A DNA stretch of 64,000 bases, taken from Micromonospora sp. WMMD961. GTDB taxonomy: Bacteria; Actinomycetota; Actinomycetes; Mycobacteriales; Micromonosporaceae. The DNA is taken from positions 4,995,501-5,059,500 of the forward strand of contig NZ_JARUBJ010000002.1 of NCBI RefSeq assembly GCF_029626145.1, written 5' to 3'. The position numbers were made by a program, and so were the translations under genes. Every line of letters begins with the position of its first letter. The stretch's first letter is position 1. This document shows, piece by piece, positions 16,237 through 23,675 of the stretch. The notes beneath the pieces are model-generated. The model was not told the DNA's origin. It made no database searches and was given only the letters and a program-made list of their open reading frames with translations.

Positions 16237-17652
16237 TCAGGTTGGGTTGATGTTGTGGTTGACCTGGAACGTGTTTGATGGGTCATATTGGCGCTTGATG
16301 GCGACGAGCCGTTCGTACCGGTCGCTGCCGTAGATGCTGCGCATCTGCTCTGGTGTGGTTCCCTCGACGGCGGTCAGGAAGTTCGTCATGGCCTCGTGGT
16401 GCGCCCACGGGGCGAGTGCCGCCACGACGTGCGCGAGTTGTTCGCTGTTCAGGGCTGCCTGGTCGGGACCGCCGACACCGAAACCGAGGACCGCCCACGG
16501 GACGTCACGTCCGGCCACCGCGTTGGGGGCCGCCGGCGGGCGGGCAAGCGCTCCGCCGAAGGACCGAATTTCCACCACGGTCAGCTGGGTACCCGAGTCC
16601 GGACCGACCAGTCGCAGCAGCGCGTCGGCGGCCTCTGCGGGGAGGTCGCGCAGCCCGATGGACCTGTCCACCCACGGCACCGGGGTCACCGGGTCCATGT
16701 GGACGGCGGCCACGGCGGCGTAGGGGAGCTCGGCGATGGTGTCGAGAACGGTCGGCGCGACGGCCCGCATCGGCGCGAGTAGCTGTTCGGCTTCGTTCGC
16801 CGCGCCCAACGAGGAGAAGCGGAGGTGGATGACGAACGTGCCCTGCAATGGCGGGGGAAGCTCCGGCATCGGCGGCAGCCGGAGGAACGACAACGATGTG
16901 TTGGCTTCCTCGGGCAGGGTGGGCGCCCAGCGACGCCACTCGTGCAGCACTGACGCTGCCGCCTCATCGGGGAAGAAGAGTCCACCGCCGTAGAAGCGGG
17001 CGACGGGGAACAGGCGGAACTCCAGCGCGGTGACCACCCCGAAGTTGCCCTTACCGCCGCGCAGGGCCCAGAACAGCTCGGGGTCGGTGTCCTGAGTGAC
17101 TCGCCGCGATTGGCCGTCGGCGGTGACCACCTCGGCGGCCAGGACGTGGTCGGCGGCGAACCCGTGGGCGCGGCCGAGAACCGGGCTCTGCCCGCCGCCC
17201 AGGTGGTAGCCAATCACACCGACGGTGGACGACGATCCGCTCGCTGGCGCGAGCCCGACCTCTTGCGCTTTGTCGAGGACCTCCTGCCATCGCACGCCGC
17301 CCTCCACTCGTGCGGTGGCAGCATCGGCGTCGATCGTCACCCTCGACATTCGGGATAGGGTGATCAGAACAGCGCCGTCGGCGGGACGGGCCACCTGGTG
17401 CCCGGTGGTCAGTACCGCGACCGGCAGGCCCCGATTGGCGGCGAACTGCACTGCGGCCTGTACGTCGGCGACGCTGGCCGCCCCCACCACGAGCGCTGGG
17501 TGCACGGGTGCCAGCAAATTGAAGGCAGCGCACTCCGCTGCGTAGCCGGGATCGTTCGGCAAGAAGACTGTTCCGGTGACGTGGGCGGCCAACTCGGCGG
17601 CGTCCGTCTCCAGGGATGGAGCGGCTGCGGGGGGAATCTCGGCTGAAGTCAT
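16237..17652 (-). CDS. FAD-linked oxidoreductase (BBE/6-hydroxynicotine-oxidase type)
   Basis: A 471-aa flavoprotein of the berberine-bridge/PCMH class. The FAD domain spans about residues 45-220 with ALVVGAASVADVQAAVQFA, the His of TTGHQVARP (about 85) in the position that carries FAD covalently, and SSSTVGVIGYHLGGGQSP. The substrate domain follows, and the BBE C-terminus is RQYDPSNTFQVNHNINP. No second, Cys-type flavin link is evident, which fits mono-covalent enzymes. It probably oxidises a small secondary metabolite or sugar with O2. The ATG at 17652 is preceded by a purine-rich AAGAAGAG. A GTGGGGTTAACCCCAC palindrome lies 90-105 bp upstream. Confidence 0.88.
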   Translation of the reverse strand: MTSAEIPPAAAPSLETDAAELAAHVTGTVFLPNDPGYAAECAAFNLLAPVHPALVVGAASVADVQAAVQFAANRGLPVAVLTTGHQVARPADGAVLITLSRMSRVTIDADAATARVEGGVRWQEVLDKAQEVGLAPASGSSSTVGVIGYHLGGGQSPVLGRAHGFAADHVLAAEVVTADGQSRRVTQDTDPELFWALRGGKGNFGVVTALEFRLFPVARFYGGGLFFPDEAAASVLHEWRRWAPTLPEEANTSLSFLRLPPMPELPPPLQGTFVIHLRFSSLGAANEAEQLLAPMRAVAPTVLDTIAELPYAAVAAVHMDPVTPVPWVDRSIGLRDLPAEAADALLRLVGPDSGTQLTVVEIRSFGGALARPPAAPNAVAGRDVPWAVLGFGVGGPDQAALNSEQLAHVVAALAPWAHHEAMTNFLTAVEGTTPEQMRSIYGSDRYERLVAIKRQYDPSNTFQVNHNINPT

Positions 17653-17741
17653 CGTCCGCTCTTCTTCGTACGGGCGCTGGACTCCTCCGAGCCTGACCGC
17701 CTGGCTGCTGGGAGACCATTGCGCCGACTCCAAGATCGAGC

Positions 17742-17757
17742 GTGGGGTTAACCCCAC
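17742..17757. promoter_or_regulatory. palindrome GTGGGGTTAACCCCAC upstream of the flavin oxidase
   Basis: A perfect 16-bp palindrome, the first of three near-identical sites in this part of the window (others at 21251 and 22455). It sits 90 bp upstream of the flavin-oxidase start. The rest of the 463-bp gap from 17653 to 18115 shows no gene; the promoter of the aldo/keto reductase at 18116 must lie in its right part. Likely an operator for the nearby two-component system. Confidence 0.6.
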
Positions 17758-18115
17758 CTTTTGATCGAGACCCGCAGTCCAGCCACAAGCCGGTTGGTCG
17801 CCCTCCGCGCTGGGCGGACCAGTCGCCGTACGCAGGTCTGCGTGTCTGACGGGCGACGGTCATCGGGTACGCCCCAGAGTCCGCACCGAGGTGGCCGCGC
17901 AGCATCGTAGGGCTGGCTCCATTGAGCTGCCCGAGCTTCGGCACAAATATTGACGCCGTCAGCTCATTCGGCCGCGGTGCCAGAGGTGGCCCCTGGTAGG
18001 CGTGCGAGTGATTCTCCGGGCGTAGGGCGGGCATACCGTCCTCGCCTCGAGCGCAGGACCCGGACGACCGGGCGGACAGCCGGAATCACCGCAGAGAGTT
18101 CATAAGGAGAACGGC

Positions 18116-19126
18116 ATGGCGACCATCAGACGACGCACATTGGGCACTACCGGTCCAGAGGTGTCGGTCCTCGGTCTCGGCGCGATGGGGATGTCCGACC
18201 TGTACGGGCCGGCGGACGAGGAAGAAAGCGTTGCCACCCTGCACGCCGCCGTCGACGCCGGGATCAATCTGATCGACACCGGCGACTTCTACGGCTCGGG
18301 GCACAACGAGATGCTGATCGGGCGGACCCTGCGCGAACGCCGACGCGACGAGGTGGTGCTCAGCGTCAAGTTCGGCTCCCGCCGGACGCCGGACGGCGGC
18401 TTCCAGCCGGTGCCGTACGATGTCTCGCCCGCCGCGGTCAAGGACCGGCTGGCCTACTCGCTGCGCCGACTCGGAACCGACTACATCGACATTTACCGCC
18501 CATCGCGGCTCAACCCGGAGATCCCGGTCGAGGACACCGTCGGGGCGCTGCTGGAGATGCAGCAGGCGGGGTTCATCCGCCACATTGGGCTGTCCGAGGT
18601 CGGCGCCGAAACGATCCGCCGGGCCGCCGCGGTGGCGCCGATCAGTGACCTGCAGATCGAGTATTCGCTGCTGTCGCGTGGGCCGGAGGCGTCGATCATC
18701 CCGACGCTACGTGAGCTGGGTATTGGCCTGACCGCGTATGGCGTGCTGTCCCGTGGCCTGCTCAGCGGGCATTGGAGTCCCGACCGGCAGCTGACCGGCA
18801 ACGACTTCCGGGCAAACAGCCCCCGCTTTCAGGGCGACAACCTGGAGGCGAACCTGAGCCTCGTCGACGCCCTGCGCCGCGTCGCCGAGCGGCACGGCGC
18901 GACCACCAGCCAGGTGGCGATCGCCTGGGTCGCCGCGCAGGGCGAGGACATCGTTGCGCTGGTCGGCGCACGCCGCCGTGACCGCCTCAGCGAATCCCTG
19001 GCCGCAGTCGACCTCACCCTCGACCGTGAGACCCTCGACGAGATCGAGCAAGCCATCCCGGCCGGGTCAGCCGCCGGCGCGCGGTACGCGGCTCCGCAAC
19101 TGGCCTCGCTCGACAGCGAGAAGTAG
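18116..19126 (+). CDS. aldo/keto reductase
   Basis: A 336-aa TIM-barrel NADPH-dependent oxidoreductase. Catalytic Asp54 and Tyr59 are seen in LIDTGDFYGSG and Lys85 in LSVKFGS. The usual active-site His is replaced: the strand reads DIYRPSRLNP, with Ser where QHRVDP enzymes have His, as in one branch of these reductases. The cofactor region VGARRRDRLSESLAA is present. It probably reduces aldehydes or ketones. The ATG at 18116 is preceded by AAGGAGAA. A strong hairpin follows the stop. A fragment of a close paralogue lies at 27.6-28.0 kb. Confidence 0.88.
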   Translation: MATIRRRTLGTTGPEVSVLGLGAMGMSDLYGPADEEESVATLHAAVDAGINLIDTGDFYGSGHNEMLIGRTLRERRRDEVVLSVKFGSRRTPDGGFQPVPYDVSPAAVKDRLAYSLRRLGTDYIDIYRPSRLNPEIPVEDTVGALLEMQQAGFIRHIGLSEVGAETIRRAAAVAPISDLQIEYSLLSRGPEASIIPTLRELGIGLTAYGVLSRGLLSGHWSPDRQLTGNDFRANSPRFQGDNLEANLSLVDALRRVAERHGATTSQVAIAWVAAQGEDIVALVGARRRDRLSESLAAVDLTLDRETLDEIEQAIPAGSAAGARYAAPQLASLDSEK

Positions 19127-19134
19127 GGCGGATA

Positions 19135-19171
19135 GCGGTCGCCGGCGAGGTCTTTCCCCGCCGGCGACCGC
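19135..19171 (+). terminator. 16-bp-stem hairpin after the aldo/keto reductase
   Basis: GCGGTCGCCGGCGAGG (19135-19150) pairs with CCCCGCCGGCGACCGC (19156-19171) with one mismatch around a TCTTT loop, 9 bp after the stop codon. It is very stable, without a long T-tract, which is common for actinobacterial terminators. Confidence 0.75.
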
Positions 19172-19196
19172 CTACGCTTCCCTGCCGGGGAGTCCC

Positions 19197-19214
19197 GTGG
19201 GAGACAGTTCCCAC
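19197..19214. promoter_or_regulatory. dyad GTGGGA-N6-TCCCAC upstream of the XRE gene
   Basis: A perfect 6-bp inverted repeat with a 6-bp centre, 59-76 bp before the GTG start of the XRE/MmyB regulator. The spacing fits an operator, perhaps for autoregulation. Confidence 0.4.
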
Positions 19215-19272
19215 ACTTGGGTGGGTGCGGTACGGCCACCTTTTTTCGGCATGGCCGACCTATCGTTGGCGC

Positions 19273-20139
19273 GTGCAGAAAAGGAGCGAGCTAGGGCAGT
19301 TCCTGCGCGCACGCCGCGCCCAGGTGTCGCCGGGCGACGTAGATCTTCCCGCGGACGGATCGCGACGGGTGCCCGGGCTGCGCCGGGCCGAGGTCGCCGC
19401 TCTGGCGGGGCTGAGCGTCGACTACTACATCCGGTTGGAGCAGGGGCGCGAACGTAACCCGTCGGTCGGCGTGCTCAAGGCGCTCGGCCGGGCGCTGCGG
19501 CTCGAACCGGACGCCCGACGTTATTTGTTCGTCCTGGCCAGCGCGGCACCGAGATGCCGCGATCGGAACGGCCCGGCAGCGGTCAGCCCAAATTTGCTGG
19601 CGATGCTCCACGAGTGGACGAACCACCCGGTCCTTCTGATGGACCGGTGCAACACCATCATCGCCGCGAATCACCTCGGCGACGCGCTGGTCGCCGGGCA
19701 CCGGCACAGCGACAACCTGACCCGACTGACTTTCCTCGACCCCAACGCCCGTGTCTACCTGCGGGACTGGGAACAGGTAGCTGCGGTGTGTGTGGCCGGC
19801 CTGCGGGCTGCGGCGAGCGACGATCCATACGACCCGAAGCTCACCGCACTGGTCGGGGAGTTGAGCGTGCAGAGCGACGAATTCCGCAAGCGCTGGGCGA
19901 AGGCCGAGGTGCGGGAGAAGACATCAGAGCTCATTCTGCTGCACCACGCGCTGGTCGGTGATCTCGACCTGACGTACGAGATCCTGCGTCCCACCGCCAA
20001 TCCGGATCTGATGGTGAAGGTCTTCCGAGCCGAGCCAGGCTCAGCGACGGCGGAGCGGCTAGCCGTACTGGGCAGCCTGACGGCACAGGAGCAGGCTGAG
20101 CCAGCTCGGGTGAGCACACGCGCGGCCCGGCAGCCATGA
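19273..20139 (+). CDS. XRE-family regulator with MmyB-like ligand domain
   Basis: A 288-aa regulator. The N-terminal helix-turn-helix spans about residues 5-75 (VPGLRRAEVAALAGLSVDY, YIRLEQGRERNPSVGVLKA), and the C-terminal half is a PAS-like MmyB domain (LLMDRCNTIIAANHLGDAL, LTFLDPNARVYLRDWEQVA) thought to bind small ligands such as fatty acids. Relatives are usually divergent from or next to SDR/AKR-type redox genes, as here with the aldo/keto reductase upstream. The GTG at 19273 begins the fold. A paralogue occurs at 40496, also beside SDR and aldo/keto reductase genes. Confidence 0.87.
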   Translation: MQKRSELGQFLRARRAQVSPGDVDLPADGSRRVPGLRRAEVAALAGLSVDYYIRLEQGRERNPSVGVLKALGRALRLEPDARRYLFVLASAAPRCRDRNGPAAVSPNLLAMLHEWTNHPVLLMDRCNTIIAANHLGDALVAGHRHSDNLTRLTFLDPNARVYLRDWEQVAAVCVAGLRAAASDDPYDPKLTALVGELSVQSDEFRKRWAKAEVREKTSELILLHHALVGDLDLTYEILRPTANPDLMVKVFRAEPGSATAERLAVLGSLTAQEQAEPARVSTRAARQP

Positions 20140-20188
20140 CGGGCCCGAGCGGTGAACTGATTGTCGCTGCGGCGGCGAGGGCCGCCCG

Positions 20189-21238
20189 GTGACGACCATC
20201 GCCGAGCTGCTGCCGAGTGTCCTCGATGCCGTGCCGCAGCCGGTCTGGGTGGCGGACACGCAGGGCCTCGTCATCTACACGAACCCGGCCGCCGCCGCCG
20301 CGCTCGGCTTCCAGGACGCCACAGAGATCGAGGGCCGCTCCAGCCACCTGCTCCTGCACCCGATCCGGCGCGACGGCTCGCCGTTTCCCGCGTCGGAGTG
20401 CCTCATGCTCGCCCCGGCGCACACCGGCGTTACCACCCACAGCGACGACGACTGGTTCCTGCGCCGAGACGGGTCATTCTTCCCGGTCTCGTGGTGGTCG
20501 GCCCCCATCAACCTGCCCGGCGGGCGAGGCGTGGTCTGCGCCTGGTCTGACGCCACCGAACGACGGGCGTTCGAACACGCCACCCGCGAACGCGACGCGG
20601 CGCAGATCCGCGCGTCCGAGTCCCGCGCGGCCCAACGCCGCATCATCGAAAGCATCGCCGCCGTGCATCGGCAGACGGCCCGTGACCTACATGACGGCGC
20701 GCAGCAACGGCTGGTGAACCTGCTGATCGGCCTACGCCTGGCCCGGGAGCAGATCGCCACGACCAGCCCGCAGGCGCTTCCACTCATCGACAATTCCGTC
20801 GCCGAAGCTCAAGCCGCCATCGACGAGCTGCGGCAGCTCGCGGCGGGCATACACCCGTCGATGCTGACCTCCCGAGGGCTTGCGCCGGCCATCGACGCCC
20901 TGGCCGCCCGCAGCCCGATCCCGACCATCGTGTCCGGGAAGCTTGATCGCCGCCTGCCCGCCACAGTCGAGTCGAACGTCTACTTCCTGATCTCCGAGGC
21001 GATGACGAACGCCGCGAAACACTCGTGCGCCTCCCGCATCGAGATCACCCTCACCCTGGACGAGGACCTCGTGGTCACGGTCGCCGACGACGGCATCGGG
21101 GGCATCGGCGACCAGAGGTCCGGAAGCGGACTGGTCGGCCTGGCCGACCGGGTGGCCGCGTTCGACGGTGAGATCACGATCACCTCGCCGCGCGGAGGCG
21201 GCACGGTCATCCGCGCTCGGCTACCGGTGCCAGCCTGA
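20189..21238 (+). CDS. PAS-containing NarL-type sensor histidine kinase
   Basis: A 349-aa soluble sensor kinase. A PAS domain covers about residues 8-125 (VADTQGLVIYTNPAAAAAL). The HisKA_3 phospho-acceptor is His168 in TARDLHDGAQQRLV, and the HATPase domain has the N-box SEAMTNAAKH (269-278), DDGIGG and SGLVGLADR. No transmembrane segment is visible, so it probably senses a cytoplasmic signal (redox state or ligand bound to PAS). It pairs with LuxR-type response regulators; candidates are the regulator at 21648-22307 and the receiver-only protein at 21302. The GTG start at 20189 follows the XRE stop by 49 bp. Confidence 0.9.
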   Translation: MTTIAELLPSVLDAVPQPVWVADTQGLVIYTNPAAAAALGFQDATEIEGRSSHLLLHPIRRDGSPFPASECLMLAPAHTGVTTHSDDDWFLRRDGSFFPVSWWSAPINLPGGRGVVCAWSDATERRAFEHATRERDAAQIRASESRAAQRRIIESIAAVHRQTARDLHDGAQQRLVNLLIGLRLAREQIATTSPQALPLIDNSVAEAQAAIDELRQLAAGIHPSMLTSRGLAPAIDALAARSPIPTIVSGKLDRRLPATVESNVYFLISEAMTNAAKHSCASRIEITLTLDEDLVVTVADDGIGGIGDQRSGSGLVGLADRVAAFDGEITITSPRGGGTVIRARLPVPA

Positions 21239-21250
21239 ACAGCCGATTTC

Positions 21251-21266
21251 GTGGGGTTGACCCCAT
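21251..21266. promoter_or_regulatory. palindrome GTGGGGTTGACCCCAT upstream of the receiver gene
   Basis: The core GGGGTTGACCCC differs by one base from the sites at 17742 and 22455. It lies 36-51 bp before the ATG of the receiver-only gene and 12 bp after the kinase stop, so it would control that gene separately from the kinase. It overlaps a TTGACC that could serve as a -35 box. Confidence 0.6.
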
Positions 21267-21301
21267 GGACCGGGGCCGCCGAGCCGCGCGATCCTGGAAA
21301 C

Positions 21302-21658
21302 ATGGCGGTAACGGTGGTCGTCGTCGATGACGACGCGGGCTTTCGGCGGGTGGTGACAATGTTGCTCACCACTCGCGGCCTGAGCGTCGTCGCGCAGGCG
21401 GTCGACGGCGCCTCCGGCATCGAAGCGGTACGCCGCCACGCCCCTGACGCGGTCCTGTTGGACCTGAACCTGCCCGACCAGGATGGGCTCACCGTGGCTC
21501 GGGCTCTACGGCTGACCGACCGACCGCCGACGGTGGTGCTGACATCGACCGACCCGTCGCCGTGGCCCGCTGAAGAATTGACCGAGGCGGCGATCCGGTC
21601 GTTCGTCGCCAAGGACCGGCTGTTCGACGCCGACTTCGACGCCCTCTTCAGCTCCTGA
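21302..21658 (+). CDS. stand-alone response-regulator receiver domain
   Basis: A 118-aa CheY-like receiver with no output domain. It has the acidic pair DD (residues 9-10), phospho-acceptor Asp54 in VLLDLNLPDQDG, a Thr at about 81 (VVLTST), and Lys104 in SFVAKDR. It could be a phosphate sink, an intermediate in a phosphorelay, or a partner that binds another protein. The ATG at 21302 fits the start of strand 1; the frame upstream only crosses the palindrome. Its 3' end overlaps the 3' end of the convergent LuxR response regulator by 11 bp. Confidence 0.88.
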   Translation: MAVTVVVVDDDAGFRRVVTMLLTTRGLSVVAQAVDGASGIEAVRRHAPDAVLLDLNLPDQDGLTVARALRLTDRPPTVVLTSTDPSPWPAEELTEAAIRSFVAKDRLFDADFDALFSS

Positions 21659-22307
21659 GAAAGGTCAGCACTGCCAGCACTCGGCGGTGCTGGGTCGAGT
21701 CGGCCTGCTGCAGGTCGAGCTTTTGAAAGATCCCGGTGACGTGCCGCTCGACGGCAGGGACCGTCACGAACAGTTTCCTGGCGATACCGGCGTTCGAATG
21801 ACCTTCGGCCATCAGGGCCAGCACCTCTCGTTCCCGAGGCGTCAGGCCAGCGAGCGGATCGCCGGTGCGCTTGCGGCCGACCAGGCTGGCGATGACGTCG
21901 GGGTCCAGGGCCGAGCCACCGTCGACGACCCGTCGCACCGCGTCGCTCAACGAGTCCGGGCTGGCGATCTTCTCCTTGAGCAGGTAGCCCACACCGGACG
22001 GATCGTCACCCACGAGGTCGAGGGCGTAGCCGGCGTCGAGGAACTGGGACAACACGATCACGCCGACCGGCGGCTGGGCTGCCCGGATCCGCAACGCCGC
22101 CCGCAGACCGTCGTCGGCCAGGTTCGGCGGCATCTGGATGTCCGTGATCACCACGTCCGGCCGGTGCTCGGCCGCGATCCGGACCAGATCATCGGCGTTG
22201 GCCGCCGACGCCACGACCTCAATGCTCACTTGGGCCAGCATCGACACGATGCCTTCTCGGACCAAGGGCTGATCTTCGCCGACAACGGCGCGAATTGTGC
22301 TGTTCAT
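21648..22307 (-). CDS. LuxR/NarL-family response regulator
   Basis: A 219-aa regulator: receiver domain with EDQ acidic pocket and phospho-Asp56 in VVITDIQMPP, Lys111 in YLLKEKI, then a C-terminal LuxR helix-turn-helix (LTPREREVLALMAEGHSNA, ARKLFVTVPAVERHVTGIF) at about 154-205. It is the likely output partner of the PAS histidine kinase encoded 400 bp away. Two palindromes lie just upstream of its ATG. It may be the protein that reads the repeated GGGGTTRACCCC sites, but this is inferred from proximity. Confidence 0.9.
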   Translation of the reverse strand: MNSTIRAVVGEDQPLVREGIVSMLAQVSIEVVASAANADDLVRIAAEHRPDVVITDIQMPPNLADDGLRAALRIRAAQPPVGVIVLSQFLDAGYALDLVGDDPSGVGYLLKEKIASPDSLSDAVRRVVDGGSALDPDVIASLVGRKRTGDPLAGLTPREREVLALMAEGHSNAGIARKLFVTVPAVERHVTGIFQKLDLQQADSTQHRRVLAVLTFLRS

Positions 22308-22325
22308 CGACTCTCTATCTCAGCA

Positions 22326-22368
22326 ATTCGGGTGCACCCCGAATGCCGGTTACCGGTCAACCGGTAAC
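22326..22368. promoter_or_regulatory. two palindromes upstream of the LuxR response regulator
   Basis: ATTCGGGTGCACCCCGAAT (22326-22344, 7-bp arms) and GTTACCGGTCAACCGGTAAC (22349-22368, perfect 9-bp arms with 2-bp centre) lie 19-61 bp before the ATG at 22307. They differ from the GGGGTTRACCCC sites, so a different protein, or dimer spacing, may be involved. Confidence 0.5.
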
Positions 22369-22454
22369 TCCGGGATCAGCGCAATTCTAACCAACCGAGG
22401 TGGCGCCGGTTCAGGCCGGCTCACCAGGGCGTTCGACCAGCGGACCCAGTCCCC

Positions 22455-22470
22455 GTGGGGTTAACCCCAA
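22455..22470. promoter_or_regulatory. palindrome GTGGGGTTAACCCCAA upstream of the hydrolase-DUF4331 operon
   Basis: The core GGGGTTAACCCC is identical to the site at 17744-17755. It lies 186-201 bp before the ATG of the alpha/beta hydrolase and 148 bp from the response-regulator start, so it could act on either. The remaining sequence to 22655 is a GC-rich leader with no gene. Confidence 0.6.
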
Positions 22471-22655
22471 CCGCGCCCTGGGGCGGACAGCGAAAAGCCG
22501 TCGGGCGGGCAGCGGCGAAAGGTTGGAGACCGCTCGACAGCCTTTCCCCGCCTCTCTCGGAAGACTTCTTACCAGCGGCGGAGATGCCAACGAGCCTCCC
22601 GCGAAGACAGGAAATAGCCAGGCCCCGGTGCGGGGCAGACGGCAAGGAGAAGGAC

Positions 22656-23627
22656 ATGAACCAGTCGGAGAACCAGCCCGTGGTGCTCGAACGGGCGGCG
22701 CAGGCGTTCGTCGAGGCGACCGCGAACCCGCCCTTCCTGTTCGACCTCGGCCCGGTCGAGGGACGCACGGCCGTCGACGAGGTGCAGAGCGGCGACATCG
22801 ACAAGCCGAAGGTCGACATCGCGGACATCACCGTGCCCGGTGGCCCCAACGGCCCGGTGTCGGTGCGGATCCTGCGGCCGGTCGGCGCCAACGGCCCGCT
22901 GCCGGTGATCATCTACATTCACGGCGCCGGCTGGGTGTTCGGCAACGCCCACACCCACGACCGTCTCGTCCGGGAACTCGCCGTCGGCACGGGCGCCGCC
23001 GTTGTCTTTCCGAACTACAGCCTCTCTCCCGAGGCCCGCTACCCGGTCGCCATCGAGGAGAACTACGCGGTCGCGACCTGGATCGCCGCGCACGGCGGCG
23101 AGCACGGCCTGGACGCCGGCCGCATGGCGGTCGCCGGGGACAGCGTCGGCGGGAACATGGCAGCCGCGCTGACCCTGATGGCCAAGGACCGCGGCGGCGT
23201 CGATCTGGCGCAGCAGGTGCTCTTCTACCCCGTCACCGATGCCGCGTTCGACACCGGTTCCTACGAGCGGTTCGCCACCGGCTACTTCCTGCGCCGCGAC
23301 GGCATGCAGTGGTTCTGGGACCAGTACACGACCGACCCCGCCGAGCGGGCGCAGATCACCGCGTCGCCGCTGCGCGCCACCGTCGAGCAGCTCCAGGGTC
23401 TGCCCCCGGCGTTGGTGATCACCGGCGAGGCCGACGTGCTGCGCGACGAGGGCGAGGCGTACGCGAACAAGCTGCGCCAGGCCGGCGTCCCGGTCACCGC
23501 GGTGCGCTACCAGGGCATCATCCACGACTTCGTGATGCTCAACGCCCTGCGCGAGACCCACGCCGCGCAGGCCGCGATCACCCAGGCCATCACCGTGCTG
23601 CGCACCGCGCTCGGCACCGACGCCTGA
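22656..23627 (+). CDS. alpha/beta hydrolase (HSL/acetyl-hydrolase type)
   Basis: A 323-aa esterase-like protein: oxyanion motif HGAGW in IYIHGAGWVFGN, nucleophile elbow GDSVGGN, acid in TGEADVLRDEGE and catalytic His in QGIIHDFVML. The spacing and the PNYSLSPEARYP block identify the bacterial hormone-sensitive-lipase group. It probably hydrolyses acetyl or short acyl esters in the cytoplasm. The ATG at 22656 is preceded by AAGGAGAAGG. The DUF4331 gene follows after 48 bp and is probably co-transcribed; the unit is preceded by the shared GGGGTTAACCCC palindrome. Confidence 0.9.
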   Translation: MNQSENQPVVLERAAQAFVEATANPPFLFDLGPVEGRTAVDEVQSGDIDKPKVDIADITVPGGPNGPVSVRILRPVGANGPLPVIIYIHGAGWVFGNAHTHDRLVRELAVGTGAAVVFPNYSLSPEARYPVAIEENYAVATWIAAHGGEHGLDAGRMAVAGDSVGGNMAAALTLMAKDRGGVDLAQQVLFYPVTDAAFDTGSYERFATGYFLRRDGMQWFWDQYTTDPAERAQITASPLRATVEQLQGLPPALVITGEADVLRDEGEAYANKLRQAGVPVTAVRYQGIIHDFVMLNALRETHAAQAAITQAITVLRTALGTDA

Positions 23628-23675
23628 CCCACCAACACCTTTCTTTCAACGCCTGTCTTTCAAGGAGTCCGAATC

